DNA from: Candidatus Phosphoribacter hodrii
GTDB taxonomy: Bacteria; Actinomycetota; Actinomycetes; Actinomycetales; Dermatophilaceae
Assembly: GCA_016707175.1 (NCBI GenBank)
Contig: JADJIB010000001.1
Span: forward strand, 310,001-374,000
DNA length: 64,000 nucleotides
Direction: 5' to 3'
Positions within the stretch are counted from its first letter, which is position 1, and each line of letters starts with the position of its first letter. Made by a program: the position numbers and the translations under genes. Below, piece by piece: positions 9,156 through 19,669 of this stretch. The notes under the pieces were generated by a model. That model saw only the letters and a list, made by a program, of their open reading frames with translations, had not been told where the DNA came from and searched no databases.

Positions 9156-9809
9156 AGGTCGACCGACGCGCGGGTTGACACCGATGATTACGCGCGACCT
9201 TCGAAGAGGCTGGTGACCGATCCGTCCTCGAAGACCTCCATGATCGCCCGCGAGATGAGCGGGGCAATCGGCAGCACGGTGAGCTTGTCGAACTGCCGGT
9301 CGATCGGGATCGGCAAGGTGTCGGTGACGATGACCTCGCGAGCGCTCGATGCCCGCAGTCGGTCGACCGCCGGGCCAGAGAGGATCGCGTGGGTCGCGGC
9401 GACGATGACGCCCGCGGCGCCCTCGGCCATGATCGCGTCGGCCGCCTTCGTGATGGTGCCGCCGGTGTCGATCATGTCGTCGACCAGGATGCACATCCGG
9501 CCGGCGACGTCGCCGACGACCCGGTTGGCAACGCTCTCGTTGGGGCGGGTGATGTCGCGGGTCTTGTGGACGAACGCCAGCGGCGCGCCGCCCAGCCGGG
9601 CCGACCACTGCTCGGCGACCTTGATCCGGCCGGCATCCGGCGAGACGACCGCGAGCTTCTTCTTGCCGTAGTTGGCGATGACGTAGTCGGCGAGCATCGG
9701 CAAGGCCATGAGGTGGTCGACCGGCCCGTCGAAGAAGCCCTGGATCTGAGCGGTGTGCAGGTCGACCGCCATGAGCCGGTCGGCCCCCGCCGTGCGGAAC
9801 AGGTCGGCC
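8602..9809. repeat. Direct repeat copy 2 (within the longer acyltransferase and the complete prs)
   Basis: This is the partner of the copy at 6772-7980. Relative to copy 1 it has three single-base length differences in the acyltransferase part: an extra G at 8850-8852, a missing C at 9036-9039 and a missing C near 9136. It also has scattered, mostly synonymous substitutions in prs. It contains the complete prs 3' end and the downstream half of the acyltransferase. Confidence 0.85.
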
Positions 9810-10168
9810 ATCAGCCGCGCCGAGATCGGCTCGCGGCCGCGGTGCTTCTTGTCCTGGCGGGCATAGCCATAGAACGGCAGCACCACGGTGATCCGCTTGG
9901 CCGAGGCGCGCTTGAGCGCGTCGACCATGATGAGGTGCTCCATGATCCACTCGTTGATGGGCACCGTGTGGCTCTGGATGACGAACGCGTCGCAGCCGCG
10001 CACCGACTCCTCGTAGCGCACGTAGATCTCGCCGTTGGCGAAGTCATAGGCCTGCGTCGGCACGACCTTCGTCCCCAGGTCGGCGGCCACCGCATCGGCC
10101 AGCGCCGGGTGGGCGCGCCCAGAGAACACCATGAGGTGCCGCTTGGGCTTCCTCCGGATCACCGTCAC
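9188..10168 (-). CDS. prs: Ribose-phosphate pyrophosphokinase (PRPP synthetase)
   Basis: The 326-residue enzyme makes PRPP from ribose 5-phosphate and ATP for nucleotide, His, Trp and NAD synthesis. It has the N-terminal FSGRAHPALADAVAADLG, the flexible loop PFYGYARQDKKHRGREPISARL, the metal and ribose-phosphate region (MAVDLHTAQIQGFF) and the PRPP loop LVDDMIDTGGTI. GTG 10168 overlaps TGA 10167-10165 in the frame expected for the end of glmU, so glmU and prs are translationally coupled. A partial second copy lies at 7359-7980. Confidence 0.97.
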   Translation of the reverse strand: MTVIRRKPKRHLMVFSGRAHPALADAVAADLGTKVVPTQAYDFANGEIYVRYEESVRGCDAFVIQSHTVPINEWIMEHLIMVDALKRASAKRITVVLPFYGYARQDKKHRGREPISARLMADLFRTAGADRLMAVDLHTAQIQGFFDGPVDHLMALPMLADYVIANYGKKKLAVVSPDAGRIKVAEQWSARLGGAPLAFVHKTRDITRPNESVANRVVGDVAGRMCILVDDMIDTGGTITKAADAIMAEGAAGVIVAATHAILSGPAVDRLRASSAREVIVTDTLPIPIDRQFDKLTVLPIAPLISRAIMEVFEDGSVTSLFEGRA

Positions 10169-11645
10169 CGTTGCGTCTCCTGCTCGTTGTCTCCGGTATG
10201 CCGTTCACTCGCCCCGCTGCTGCCCCTGCTGCTGCCGCCGCGCGCGCAGCCTCCGTGTCGGGCCGATGCTCAGCCACCCACCCCTCGATCACGCGCTGCG
10301 GGGCATCGGTCAGCACGAGGGCACCAGGCGGAACGTCACTGCGGATGACGGTCCCGGCTCCGGAGTAGGCCCCGTCGCCGATCGTCACGGGCGCGACATA
10401 CATCGTGTCGCTGCCCATCCGGCAGTGGTCGCCGACCGTCGTGCGGTGCTTGGCCACCCCGTCGAAGTTGACGAAGACCGACGAGGCACCGATGTTCGTC
10501 CCGGTGCCGATCGTTGCGTCGCCGACGTAGGACAGGTGCGGAATCTTTGACCCCGCACCGATATTCGCGTTCTTGGTCTCGACGAACGTGCCGATCTTGG
10601 CCTCGGCGCCGAGCTCGGTGCCCGGCCGCAGGTAGGCCCACGGGCCGACCGTGGCACCCGGGCCGACGACCGACAGGGAGCCTTGCGTGCGGCATACCGT
10701 CGCGCCGTCCCCGACCTCCATGTCGACCAGCGTGGTGTCGGGCCCGATGAGGCAGTCCGCGCCGATGGTGGTGGCGCCCCGCAACTGGACGTTGGGCTCG
10801 ATGACGGTGTCGCGCCCGATCGAGACGTCGGTGTCGATCCACGTCGTCGCCGGGTCGCGGATGATTGCGCCCTCGCGCATCGCGGCCTCGACGGTGCGCC
10901 GGTTGAGCTCCGCGCCGAGGCGGGCGAGTTGGATCTTGTCGTTGACACCCTCGGTCTGCCACACGTCGGCGAGGACGTATGCCGCCACGGCCCGCCCCTG
11001 CGCGCGGGCGACGCCGACGACGTCGGTGAGGTACTTCTCGCCCTGGGCGTTGTCGGTGCCCAGGCCGGAAAGGGCCTGCGTGAGGAGCGTGGCTTCGAAG
11101 GCGTAAATGCCCGAGTTGACCTCGGTGATCGCCCGTTCGTCGTCGGTGGCGTCCTTCTGCTCGACGATCCGGGCCACGCTGCCGTCGGCGTCGCGGACGA
11201 TCCGGCCATAGCCGGTCGGGTCCGAGATGTGCGAGGTGACGACCGTGACGGCGACGGAGGCTCCCTCATGGGCGGCCAGCACCTCGCGCAGGGTCTCGGA
11301 GGTGAGCAGTGGGACGTCGCCGTAGGTGACGACGATGGTGCCGGTCAGCTCGGCGGGAAGGGCAGCCAGGCCGCACTCGACGGCGCGGCCGGTGCCCTTG
11401 ATCTCGTCCTGATCGGCGATGAGGCAGTCGGGGTCGCACTCGGCGATGTGGGCAGCGACGAGGTCACGTTCGTGCCGCACGACGACCTCAAGGTGGATGG
11501 GGTCGATGCCTCTGGCTGCCGCGATCGCATGGTGGACCAGGCTGCGCCCACCGATGGTGTGCAGGACCTTCGGCATCGCCGACTTCATCCGGGTGCCCTC
11601 GCCCGCGGCGAGGACGATGACTGCTGTCGGGCGCGGTGGCGTCAC
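10165..11645 (-). CDS. glmU: Bifunctional N-acetylglucosamine-1-phosphate uridyltransferase / glucosamine-1-phosphate acetyltransferase (3' frameshift)
   Basis: The N-terminal domain (residues 1-230) carries the pyrophosphorylase signature LAAGEGTRMKS and TYGDVPLLTS. The C-terminal left-handed beta helix (about 250-460) has hexapeptide repeats and the acetyltransferase region PHLSYVGDATIGTGTNIG. It makes UDP-GlcNAc for peptidoglycan. As read, the frame runs past prs to 10044 with a nonsensical basic tail. A single indel in the G-rich stretch around 10215-10250 would instead give a tail ending EQETQR at TGA 10165, overlapping the prs GTG by 4 nt. That end is used here. Confidence 0.93.
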
Positions 11646-11786
11646 GTCGAACGATCCTACCGGTCGCCCCGACTACCCGGCGCGCCGACGAGAACCGCGA
11701 CGACTTCTGGAACCGTTCCGCCGGCATGCGTCGACCCCCGGCCCTAGGCTCGCGGCACAACGCTCCTACGCGAAGGGTCGAGGGCC

Positions 11787-12440
11787 ATGTCCACTCGGGG
11801 GTATGCCGCAGCAGCGGTAGCCGCGCTGTCCGTCTGCCTGACCGGGTGCGCTGGTGGCGGTTCCCAGAGCCCTGCCACGGTCACCGTGACAGCCACGGCG
11901 CCGCGGGCCTCCGCCGCCGGCGCCACCTCGCCGGCAACCACAGCGAAGCCTCCGTCTCCGGCGGCACCTTCGACCACCGCGGCGCCGAAGCCGTTCGCCT
12001 TGGGCGTCGGCTCCTTCGGCGGCCTCAAGCTGCCCGCGACGCCGGAGGCGGTCCTTGCGGCGGCAAAGCCCCTGTTGGGCAACCCCACCAAGCACACCAC
12101 GGGTCCCGGGTGTGAGCTCGGCGGCCCCGGTTGGACGTCGGTCGCCCTCCAATGGGGAGACGTCTTGGCCTACGGCGAGGCGGGCCCCGGCCAGAAGGTG
12201 AAGATCGACTCCTGGATCGTGCGGGGGAAAGCGACGCCGAGCCCGGTCACCCTTCCCTATGGGACAAGCATGGGAATGTCGCGGACGGCACTCGCCAAGG
12301 CACTGACCAACGAGGACGTCGACACGGAGCACATGTTCGCAGCCGGGGACATCTATATGCAGGACAGCATCTGGTGGTCCCTGGACAAGGCCAACACCAC
12401 GGTCGTCCAGATCACCTACAACCCGCACCTGTGCGAGTAG
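11787..12440 (+). CDS. Putative secreted lipoprotein
   Basis: The 217-residue product has a short basic N-terminus, an Ala-rich hydrophobic core and a lipobox LTGC, with the cysteine near residue 21, so lipidation and surface anchoring are predicted. A Thr/Ala/Pro linker (about residues 28-67) leads to a folded domain with two cysteines (GPGCELGG near 107 and the C-terminal HLCE) that could pair. I do not recognise the domain. It stands alone between glmU (divergent) and tRNA-Gln. In M. tuberculosis the prs-pth region also carries a lipoprotein gene (lpqT), but relatedness cannot be judged from here. Confidence 0.8.
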   Translation: MSTRGYAAAAVAALSVCLTGCAGGGSQSPATVTVTATAPRASAAGATSPATTAKPPSPAAPSTTAAPKPFALGVGSFGGLKLPATPEAVLAAAKPLLGNPTKHTTGPGCELGGPGWTSVALQWGDVLAYGEAGPGQKVKIDSWIVRGKATPSPVTLPYGTSMGMSRTALAKALTNEDVDTEHMFAAGDIYMQDSIWWSLDKANTTVVQITYNPHLCE

Positions 12441-12469
12441 CCAGTCGCCAGCGTGTGACAGCGGTGTTG

Positions 12470-12548
12470 CTCCCCGGGCTGGAATCGAACCAGCGTCGCT
12501 AATCCTGATTCAAAGTCAGGCGGGCCCTGCCAGCAGACCAACCGGGGA
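12470..12548 (-). tRNA. tRNA-Gln (anticodon TTG)
   Basis: The complement folds with acceptor stem TCCCCGG/CCGGGGA, anticodon arm CCTGA-CTTTGAA-TCAGG giving anticodon TTG, and T arm GCTGG-TTCGATT-CCAGC. The CCA end is not encoded. It sits between a lipoprotein gene and a TetR gene with no repeats around it that would mark an integrated element. Confidence 0.88.
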
Positions 12549-12654
12549 TCGGCACCCTCGCGGCCCGGCGAGTGCCGGATCGACGAAGGACCCGCCTAGG
12601 TTACCCGTCACACGGGTGGCGGGCGCACGGCATACCACCGGGCACAATGGCACC

Positions 12655-13302
12655 GTGACCCCACGTGAGAGTGCGCCCCCCAGCCGCCGCGCCCGGATGA
12701 CGGGCAAGGAGCGGCGGGAGCAACTCGTCGACGTGGGGCGGGCAGTGTTCGCCGCCAAGGGTTTCGAGGCCGCCACCGTCGAGGAGATCGCGGCGAAAGC
12801 GGGGGTGAGCAAGCCCGTCGTCTACGAGCACTTCGGCGGCAAAGAGGGCCTGTATGCCGTCGTCGTCGACCGCGAGATGGTGGCACTTCTGCAGGCGGTC
12901 ACCTCCGCGCTGGAGACGCCGGGCCCGACCCGCGCCGTCGTGGAGTCGGCGGCGTTGGCGCTGCTGGACTACGTCGAAGGGTCGACCGACGGGTTCCGCA
13001 TCCTCGTGCGCGACTCCCCTGCCGGGCAGTCGACCGGGTCGTTCGCCAGTCTCATCGGTGACATCGCCACCCAGGTGGAGGCCATCCTGGCCGCGGAGTT
13101 CTCCCGCCGGAAGCTCGACCCCAAGGTGGCACCGATCTACGCGCAGATGCTCGTGGGGATGGTTGCCCTCACGGGTCAGTGGTGGCTGGAGCACCGCCGG
13201 TTCAAGAAGGCCGACGTAGCGGCACACCTGGTCAACCTGGCCTGGAACGGGCTGATCGCGCTGGAGAACAAGCCGACCCTGCACACCGCCAAGACCCGCT
13301 GA
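12655..13302 (+). CDS. TetR/AcrR family transcriptional regulator
   Basis: The N-terminal helix-turn-helix is clear: REQLVDVGRAVFAAKGFEAATVEEIAAKAGVSKPVVYEHFGGKEGLY spans about residues 20-62. A helical ligand and dimerisation domain of roughly 140 residues follows. GTG 12655 gives a conventional length of 215 residues. An in-frame GTG at 12616 is possible but would overlap the tRNA flank. Position next to glmU matches the TetR-type gene Rv1019 beside glmU in M. tuberculosis (known synteny). The ligand and targets are unknown. It converges on the sigma-factor gene. Confidence 0.9.
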   Translation: MTPRESAPPSRRARMTGKERREQLVDVGRAVFAAKGFEAATVEEIAAKAGVSKPVVYEHFGGKEGLYAVVVDREMVALLQAVTSALETPGPTRAVVESAALALLDYVEGSTDGFRILVRDSPAGQSTGSFASLIGDIATQVEAILAAEFSRRKLDPKVAPIYAQMLVGMVALTGQWWLEHRRFKKADVAAHLVNLAWNGLIALENKPTLHTAKTR

Positions 13303-13320
13303 CCTTCGCGGGACTCGACG

Positions 13321-15283
<1,963 letters not shown>

Positions 15284-15384
15284 GTCAGACCCCTCCCTTC
15301 CTCAAGCTAGACCCCTGCATATGACAGACGCAGAACCATTGTGCCCATGACACCCGTTTCGGCGGAAGTTCTGGATCTCTCGAA

Positions 15385-15399
15385 GTCAAGACTCTTGAC
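15385..15399. promoter_or_regulatory. Perfect 15-bp palindrome, probable MarR operator
   Basis: GTCAAGACTCTTGAC is a perfect 7-1-7 inverted repeat centred 28 bases before the MarR start and about 108 bases before the sigma-factor start. MarR proteins typically bind such palindromes and autoregulate (family knowledge). Its position in the shared divergent region could let one regulator govern both genes. Confidence 0.65.
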
Positions 15400-15419
15400 G
15401 CTCTCGCTACATTGAGTGG

Positions 15420-15953
15420 GTGGGTGAGGTGAGCGCACGTGCGCCGGGCGAGGTCGGGGACCGACCGCCCGATGACGTCGACCGTATCGTCGCGGCTTGG
15501 CGGCGCGAGTTGCCGCACCTGGACGTCGAGCCCCTCCTCGTGCTCTCTCGCATCACTCGACTGGCCCGACGGCTGGACCTGGCCCGAGGGGTCGCCTTCG
15601 CCACGCATCACTTGGAAAGCTGGGAGTTCGACGTCCTCTCGGCGCTGCGCCGGGCCGGACGGCCCTATCAACTGTCCCCCGGCCAACTCGTCACCGAAAC
15701 CCTGGTCACCTCGGGAACGATGACGAACCGCGTCGATCGGCTAGAGCAACGCGGACTTGTCCGGCGCGGGCCGGATCCCGGTGACCGCCGTGGCGTCAAG
15801 GTGCGCCTCACCCGGGTCGGCCGCGAGGCGGTCGACGCCGCCCTGTCCGACCTCCTGGCCCACGAGCGGGAGTTGCTCGGCGAGTTGACCCCCGAGGAGC
15901 AGGCCACCCTCGCCGGGATGCTGCGGCGGCTCAACGCCCCGCTCGAGCCCTGA
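15420..15953 (+). CDS. MarR family transcriptional regulator
   Basis: The 177-residue protein has the MarR winged helix: ESWEFDVLSALRRAG, then QLSPGQLVTETLVTSGTMTNRVDRLEQRGLV as the recognition-helix region and the wing with RGPDPGDRRGVKVRLTRVG, near residues 65-130. Dimerisation helices flank it. It starts at GTG 15420. GTG 15429 is also possible. It is divergent from the sigma-factor gene, with a perfect palindrome between the starts. The ligand is unknown, and the absence of an adjacent transporter or enzyme on its strand leaves autoregulation or control of the sigma factor as the simplest idea. Confidence 0.92.
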   Translation: MGEVSARAPGEVGDRPPDDVDRIVAAWRRELPHLDVEPLLVLSRITRLARRLDLARGVAFATHHLESWEFDVLSALRRAGRPYQLSPGQLVTETLVTSGTMTNRVDRLEQRGLVRRGPDPGDRRGVKVRLTRVGREAVDAALSDLLAHERELLGELTPEEQATLAGMLRRLNAPLEP

Positions 15954-16005
15954 GCTACTCCTGAGGTGCACCTGGTCACGGCGCATCGTCATGCCCCGAC
16001 CCTGT

Positions 16006-17838
16006 TCAGCCGACGATCTCGGCAGCGGCCAGCCAGGCCATCTCGAGGTCGTCACGTTCGTCGACGATCGCCCGAAGATCGCCGTTGAGGCGCAGGACCG
16101 CGAGGTGATCGGTCGCCTCCTTGGCCATCTGGGCATGCACGCGATCCTCGCGCTCGGCCAGCCGGGTCAACGCCCGCTCGATCCGCGCCATCTCCTTGCG
16201 CGCCTCGCGCTGTTGGATCTGGGTCGGGCCGGCGCCCGAGCCTGCGCCCGAAGCCCCCGCCGACGCGGCGGCCGACGACGCGGCGGGCGGCACGGCATAC
16301 CCGGTGGTGGGGGGCATCGCGGCACGCAGGGTGAGGTATTCCGCGACCCCGCCGGGCAGGTCGCGGACCCGGCCGTCACCGAGCAGCGCGACCTGCCGGT
16401 CACAGACCCGCTCGAGCAGGTAGCGGTCGTGCGACACGACGAGCAGCGTGCCCGCCCACCCGTCGAGGACGTCCTCGAGCGAGGTGAGGGTCTCGATGTC
16501 CAGGTCGTTGGTCGGCTCGTCGAGGAGCAGCACGTTGGGCTCGGCCATGAGCAGTCGCAGGATCTGCAGCCGCCGCCGCTCGCCACCGGAGAGGTCGCCG
16601 ACACGGGTCTGCTGCCGCTGCCCGGTGAAGCCCAGGCGAGTGGCCAGTTGGCTCGCGCTCACCTCACGGTCACCGAGCATGATGCTGTGCCGGACCGCTT
16701 CGATCGCCTCGATGACCCGGTATGCCGCGAGCTCGTCCAGCTCGCGCACCTCCTGGGTGAGGTGGGCCAGGGAGACCGTCTTGCCGACCTTGCGACGACC
16801 GCCCGCGAGTGGGACGTCGCCTGAAATCGCTTGCAGAAGAGTCGATTTCCCGGCTCCGTTGACTCCGACGATGCCAACCCGCTCGCCGGGAGCCAACTGC
16901 CAGGTCACCTTGTCGAGGAGGGTCCGCTCGCCGTAGCGCACCGTCGCGTCGAACAGGTCGACGACGTCCTTGCCCAGGCGCCGGGTCGCGAACCGGACGA
17001 GTTCCACCCCGTCGCGCGGTGGCGGCTCGTTCTCGATGAGGGCGTTGGCGGCATCGATGCGGAACTTCGGCTTGGTCGTGCGGGCGGGTGCCCCGCGGCG
17101 CAGCCAGGCGAGTTCCTTGCGCAGCAGGTTGTCGCGGCGCTCGGCCGTCACCGCTGCCACGCGCGAGCGCTCGGCCTTGGCCAGCACGTATGCCGCGTAG
17201 CCGCCGTCGTAGCTGTGGACGGCGCCGCTGTCGACCTCCCAGGTGAGGGTGGCCATGGCGTCGAGGAACCACCGGTCGTGGGTGACGGCGACGAGCGCCG
17301 TGTCCGGACGGGTGCGGCGGGTCGCCAGGTGCTCGGCGAGCCAGGCGACCCCCTCGACGTCGAGATGGTTGGTGGGCTCGTCGAGCAGCAGCAGGTCGGG
17401 GTCGGCCACGAGCAGTGCGGCCAGCGCGAGACGCCGTCGCTCGCCACCCGACAGGGGTCCGACGAGGGCATCCGGACCGCCGACGGCGAGCATGCCCACC
17501 CCACCGAGCAAACCGTCGAGGACCTCCCGGACCCGGGCGTCACCAGCCCACTCGTGCTCGGGACGATCACCGACCAGGGCGTGCCGGACGGTCGCGGCGG
17601 GGTCGAGCCGGTCGTCCTGGGCCAGCAGGCCGACGGTGAGCCCGCCGACCGAGGTGACCCGTCCGGAGTCGGGCTCCTGACGGCCTGCGAGCACCCGCAG
17701 CAGCGTCGACTTGCCGCCACCGTTGCGCCCGACGACCCCGATCCGCTGTCCACCGAGCACGCCGACGGTGAGGGCATCGAGGACGTGCGCAACGCCGTGG
17801 ACGACGGTGACGCGTTCAAGTGAGACGAGGATCCCCAT
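16006..17838 (-). CDS. ABC-F family ATPase (Uup/EttA-like)
   Basis: The 610-residue soluble protein has two ABC domains. Walker A GRNGGGKSTLL and signature LSGGERRRLALAALL occur in the first half, and GVNGAGKSTLL, LSGGERRRLQILRLL and DEPTNDLD in the second. A charged linker separates them and a coiled-coil C-terminal region follows (about 540-605). No membrane segment is present. ABC-F proteins act on the ribosome or in related stress functions. Location next to ispE-rsmA-rpfB matches the ABC-F-like gene next to ispE in mycobacteria. The C-terminal coiled coil favours Uup over EttA, but this is inference. Confidence 0.93.
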   Translation of the reverse strand: MGILVSLERVTVVHGVAHVLDALTVGVLGGQRIGVVGRNGGGKSTLLRVLAGRQEPDSGRVTSVGGLTVGLLAQDDRLDPAATVRHALVGDRPEHEWAGDARVREVLDGLLGGVGMLAVGGPDALVGPLSGGERRRLALAALLVADPDLLLLDEPTNHLDVEGVAWLAEHLATRRTRPDTALVAVTHDRWFLDAMATLTWEVDSGAVHSYDGGYAAYVLAKAERSRVAAVTAERRDNLLRKELAWLRRGAPARTTKPKFRIDAANALIENEPPPRDGVELVRFATRRLGKDVVDLFDATVRYGERTLLDKVTWQLAPGERVGIVGVNGAGKSTLLQAISGDVPLAGGRRKVGKTVSLAHLTQEVRELDELAAYRVIEAIEAVRHSIMLGDREVSASQLATRLGFTGQRQQTRVGDLSGGERRRLQILRLLMAEPNVLLLDEPTNDLDIETLTSLEDVLDGWAGTLLVVSHDRYLLERVCDRQVALLGDGRVRDLPGGVAEYLTLRAAMPPTTGYAVPPAASSAAASAGASGAGSGAGPTQIQQREARKEMARIERALTRLAEREDRVHAQMAKEATDHLAVLRLNGDLRAIVDERDDLEMAWLAAAEIVG

Positions 17839-17853
17839 GCAGGTGTCAGCAAC

Positions 17854-18801
17854 TCACTCGCGCGTCGGGCCGGGAAGGATCTGGACGCCGTGAACCGGCC
17901 CCTTGGCGCGGGTCACCTGATCGACGACCCCCGAGGCGGTCAGCGCGACGCACAGGTCCAGGGCGTGTTCGGACGACCCGGTGAGGAAGGCGACAGTCGG
18001 GCCGCTGCCGCTGATGATCCCGCCGAGGGCTCCGAACTCCAGCCCAGCGTCGAGGACCGCCCGAAGCGCGGGGCGTAGCGAGAAGGCTGGCTCCTGGAGG
18101 TCGTTGACGAGGGCATCCCCGAGGGCCTCCGGGTCACCGGAGCGCAGGGCCGTCATCATCGCCGGTGATGGCTCGGGTTGCGGCACCGAAATATCCGTGG
18201 TGAGCCGGTCGAACTCCCCGAAGACCTCGGGGGTGGACAGGCCCTGCGAGCTGAGCGCGAACACCCAGTGGTAAGTCCCGCGAGCCAGGACCGGCGCGAG
18301 ACGCTCGCCGCGCCCCGAGCCGATGGCGATGCCACCGGCGAGGCAGAACGGGACATCGCTGCCGAGCTCGGCGGCCAACTCCATCAACTCGTCGCGGTCC
18401 ATCCGCAGGCCCCACAAGTGCTCACAAGCCACGAGAGAGCCGGCTGCGTCGGCGGACCCTCCGGCCATGCCCCCCGCGACCGGGATGTTCTTGTCGATGC
18501 GGATCGCCACCGGCGCGCGGGTGACCCGCATGTGTCGGGCGAGCAGTCGAGCCGCGCGCATCGCCAGGTTGTCGCTGCCGGACGGGACGTGGGCGGCATA
18601 CGGGCCGGTGGTTGTCACCGACCAGCGTTCGGCGCGGGTGACCGTGACCTCGTCGTAGAGGCCGACCGCCATGAAGACCGTCGACAACTCGTGGTAGCCG
18701 TCCGCCCCCAGAGGGCCGACCCGCAACTCGCAGTTGACCTTGGCAGGCACCCGCACCGTCACCGACCGGGGCGGGGCGCTGACGGTACTCACGGGCACCA
18801 C
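17854..18801 (-). CDS. ispE: 4-diphosphocytidyl-2-C-methyl-D-erythritol kinase
   Basis: The 315-residue GHMP kinase shows the N-terminal V-R-V-P-A-K-V-N motif with GYHEL, and the ATP-binding glycine/serine loop PVAGGMAGGSADAAGSL near residues 109-125. The C-terminal motif GGIISGSGPTVAFL is also present. It phosphorylates CDP-methylerythritol in the non-mevalonate isoprenoid pathway. GTG 18801 lies one base after the rsmA stop, so the two are coupled. GTG 18792 is an alternative start. Order rpfB-rsmA-ispE is conserved in actinobacteria. Confidence 0.96.
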   Translation of the reverse strand: MVPVSTVSAPPRSVTVRVPAKVNCELRVGPLGADGYHELSTVFMAVGLYDEVTVTRAERWSVTTTGPYAAHVPSGSDNLAMRAARLLARHMRVTRAPVAIRIDKNIPVAGGMAGGSADAAGSLVACEHLWGLRMDRDELMELAAELGSDVPFCLAGGIAIGSGRGERLAPVLARGTYHWVFALSSQGLSTPEVFGEFDRLTTDISVPQPEPSPAMMTALRSGDPEALGDALVNDLQEPAFSLRPALRAVLDAGLEFGALGGIISGSGPTVAFLTGSSEHALDLCVALTASGVVDQVTRAKGPVHGVQILPGPTRE

Positions 18802-18802
18802 C

Positions 18803-19669
18803 CTAGGGGGTCACCCTGTCTCGACGAGCGGCGGCAATGGCGGCGAAGGCCGTCACGGGCAGGGCCTCGCCGCGGGCACCGGGGTCGATACCGGCGGCTC
18901 GCAGCACGGTTTCGGCGGCGGCGGCGCCACCGGCCCACCCGGACAACGCGGCACGGAGGGTCTTGCGACGTTGGGCGAAGGCGGCGTCGACGACGGCGAA
19001 GACCTCGTCACGGGACGCGGTTGTCGTTGGGACCGGCCTGCGGCGAAGCTCGACGAGACCGGAGTCGACGTTGGGCACCGGCCAGAAGACGCTTCGCGGG
19101 ACGGTGCCGGCCAGGCGCCCCGCGGCATACCAAGCGGCCTTGACGCTCGGCACACCGTAGGCCTTGCTCCCCGGCCCGGCCACGAGCCGTTCGGCAACCT
19201 CCAACTGGACCATGACAAGCACCCGGTCGAGGGTCGGGAAGCGTTCGAGGAAGGACAGGACGACCGGCACCGACACGTTGTAGGGCAGGTTCGCCACGAG
19301 CGCGGTCGGCTGCGGGTCGGGCAGGGAGTGCACCTGCAGAGCGTCGGCGGTCACGACCGTGAGGTATGCCGCCCGCTCCGGCGCGTGTCGCGCGACCGTG
19401 TCGGGCAACGCGGCCGCGAGGACCGGGTCGACCTCGACGGCGCTCACCCTCGCCCCGCTGTCGAGCAGGGCGAGGGTGAGTGAGCCGAGTCCGGGGCCGA
19501 CCTCGACGACGCTGTCGTCAGGGCCGACCTCGGCCAGGCGCACGATGCGGCGCACGGTGTTGGCGTCGACGACGAAGTTCTGTCCCCACGACTTGGTCGG
19601 CCGCAGCCCGAGGGTCGCGGCGAGTTCGCGGATCTGGGCAGCACCCAGCAGCGCTGCCCCGGAGGTCAC
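18803..19669 (-). CDS. rsmA: 16S rRNA dimethyladenosine transferase (A1518/A1519)
   Basis: The 288-residue KsgA-type methyltransferase has GQNFVVDANTVRRI, motif I VVEVGPGLGSLTLALL, and the catalytic NLPYNVSVPV (NLPY) near residues 124-133, followed by the KAYGVPSV and VFWPVPNVDSGLV segments. It dimethylates two adenines in helix 45 late in 30S maturation. Its start overlaps the rpfB stop by 4 nt and it is followed at once by ispE, so rpfB-rsmA-ispE behave as one operon. Confidence 0.97.
   Translation of the reverse strand: MTSGAALLGAAQIRELAATLGLRPTKSWGQNFVVDANTVRRIVRLAEVGPDDSVVEVGPGLGSLTLALLDSGARVSAVEVDPVLAAALPDTVARHAPERAAYLTVVTADALQVHSLPDPQPTALVANLPYNVSVPVVLSFLERFPTLDRVLVMVQLEVAERLVAGPGSKAYGVPSVKAAWYAAGRLAGTVPRSVFWPVPNVDSGLVELRRRPVPTTTASRDEVFAVVDAAFAQRRKTLRAALSGWAGGAAAAETVLRAAGIDPGARGEALPVTAFAAIAAARRDRVTP

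Noticed and set aside
6772..9809. Insertion sequence or transposon as the cause of the duplicated segment
   Set aside because: No transposase, terminal inverted repeats or target-site duplication is seen. The repeat consists only of chromosomal gene ends.
10044..10168. A 40-residue GlmU extension overlapping prs by 125 bases
   Set aside because: It is prs sequence read out of frame. A one-base shift upstream gives a stop overlapping the prs GTG by 4 nt, the normal coupling.
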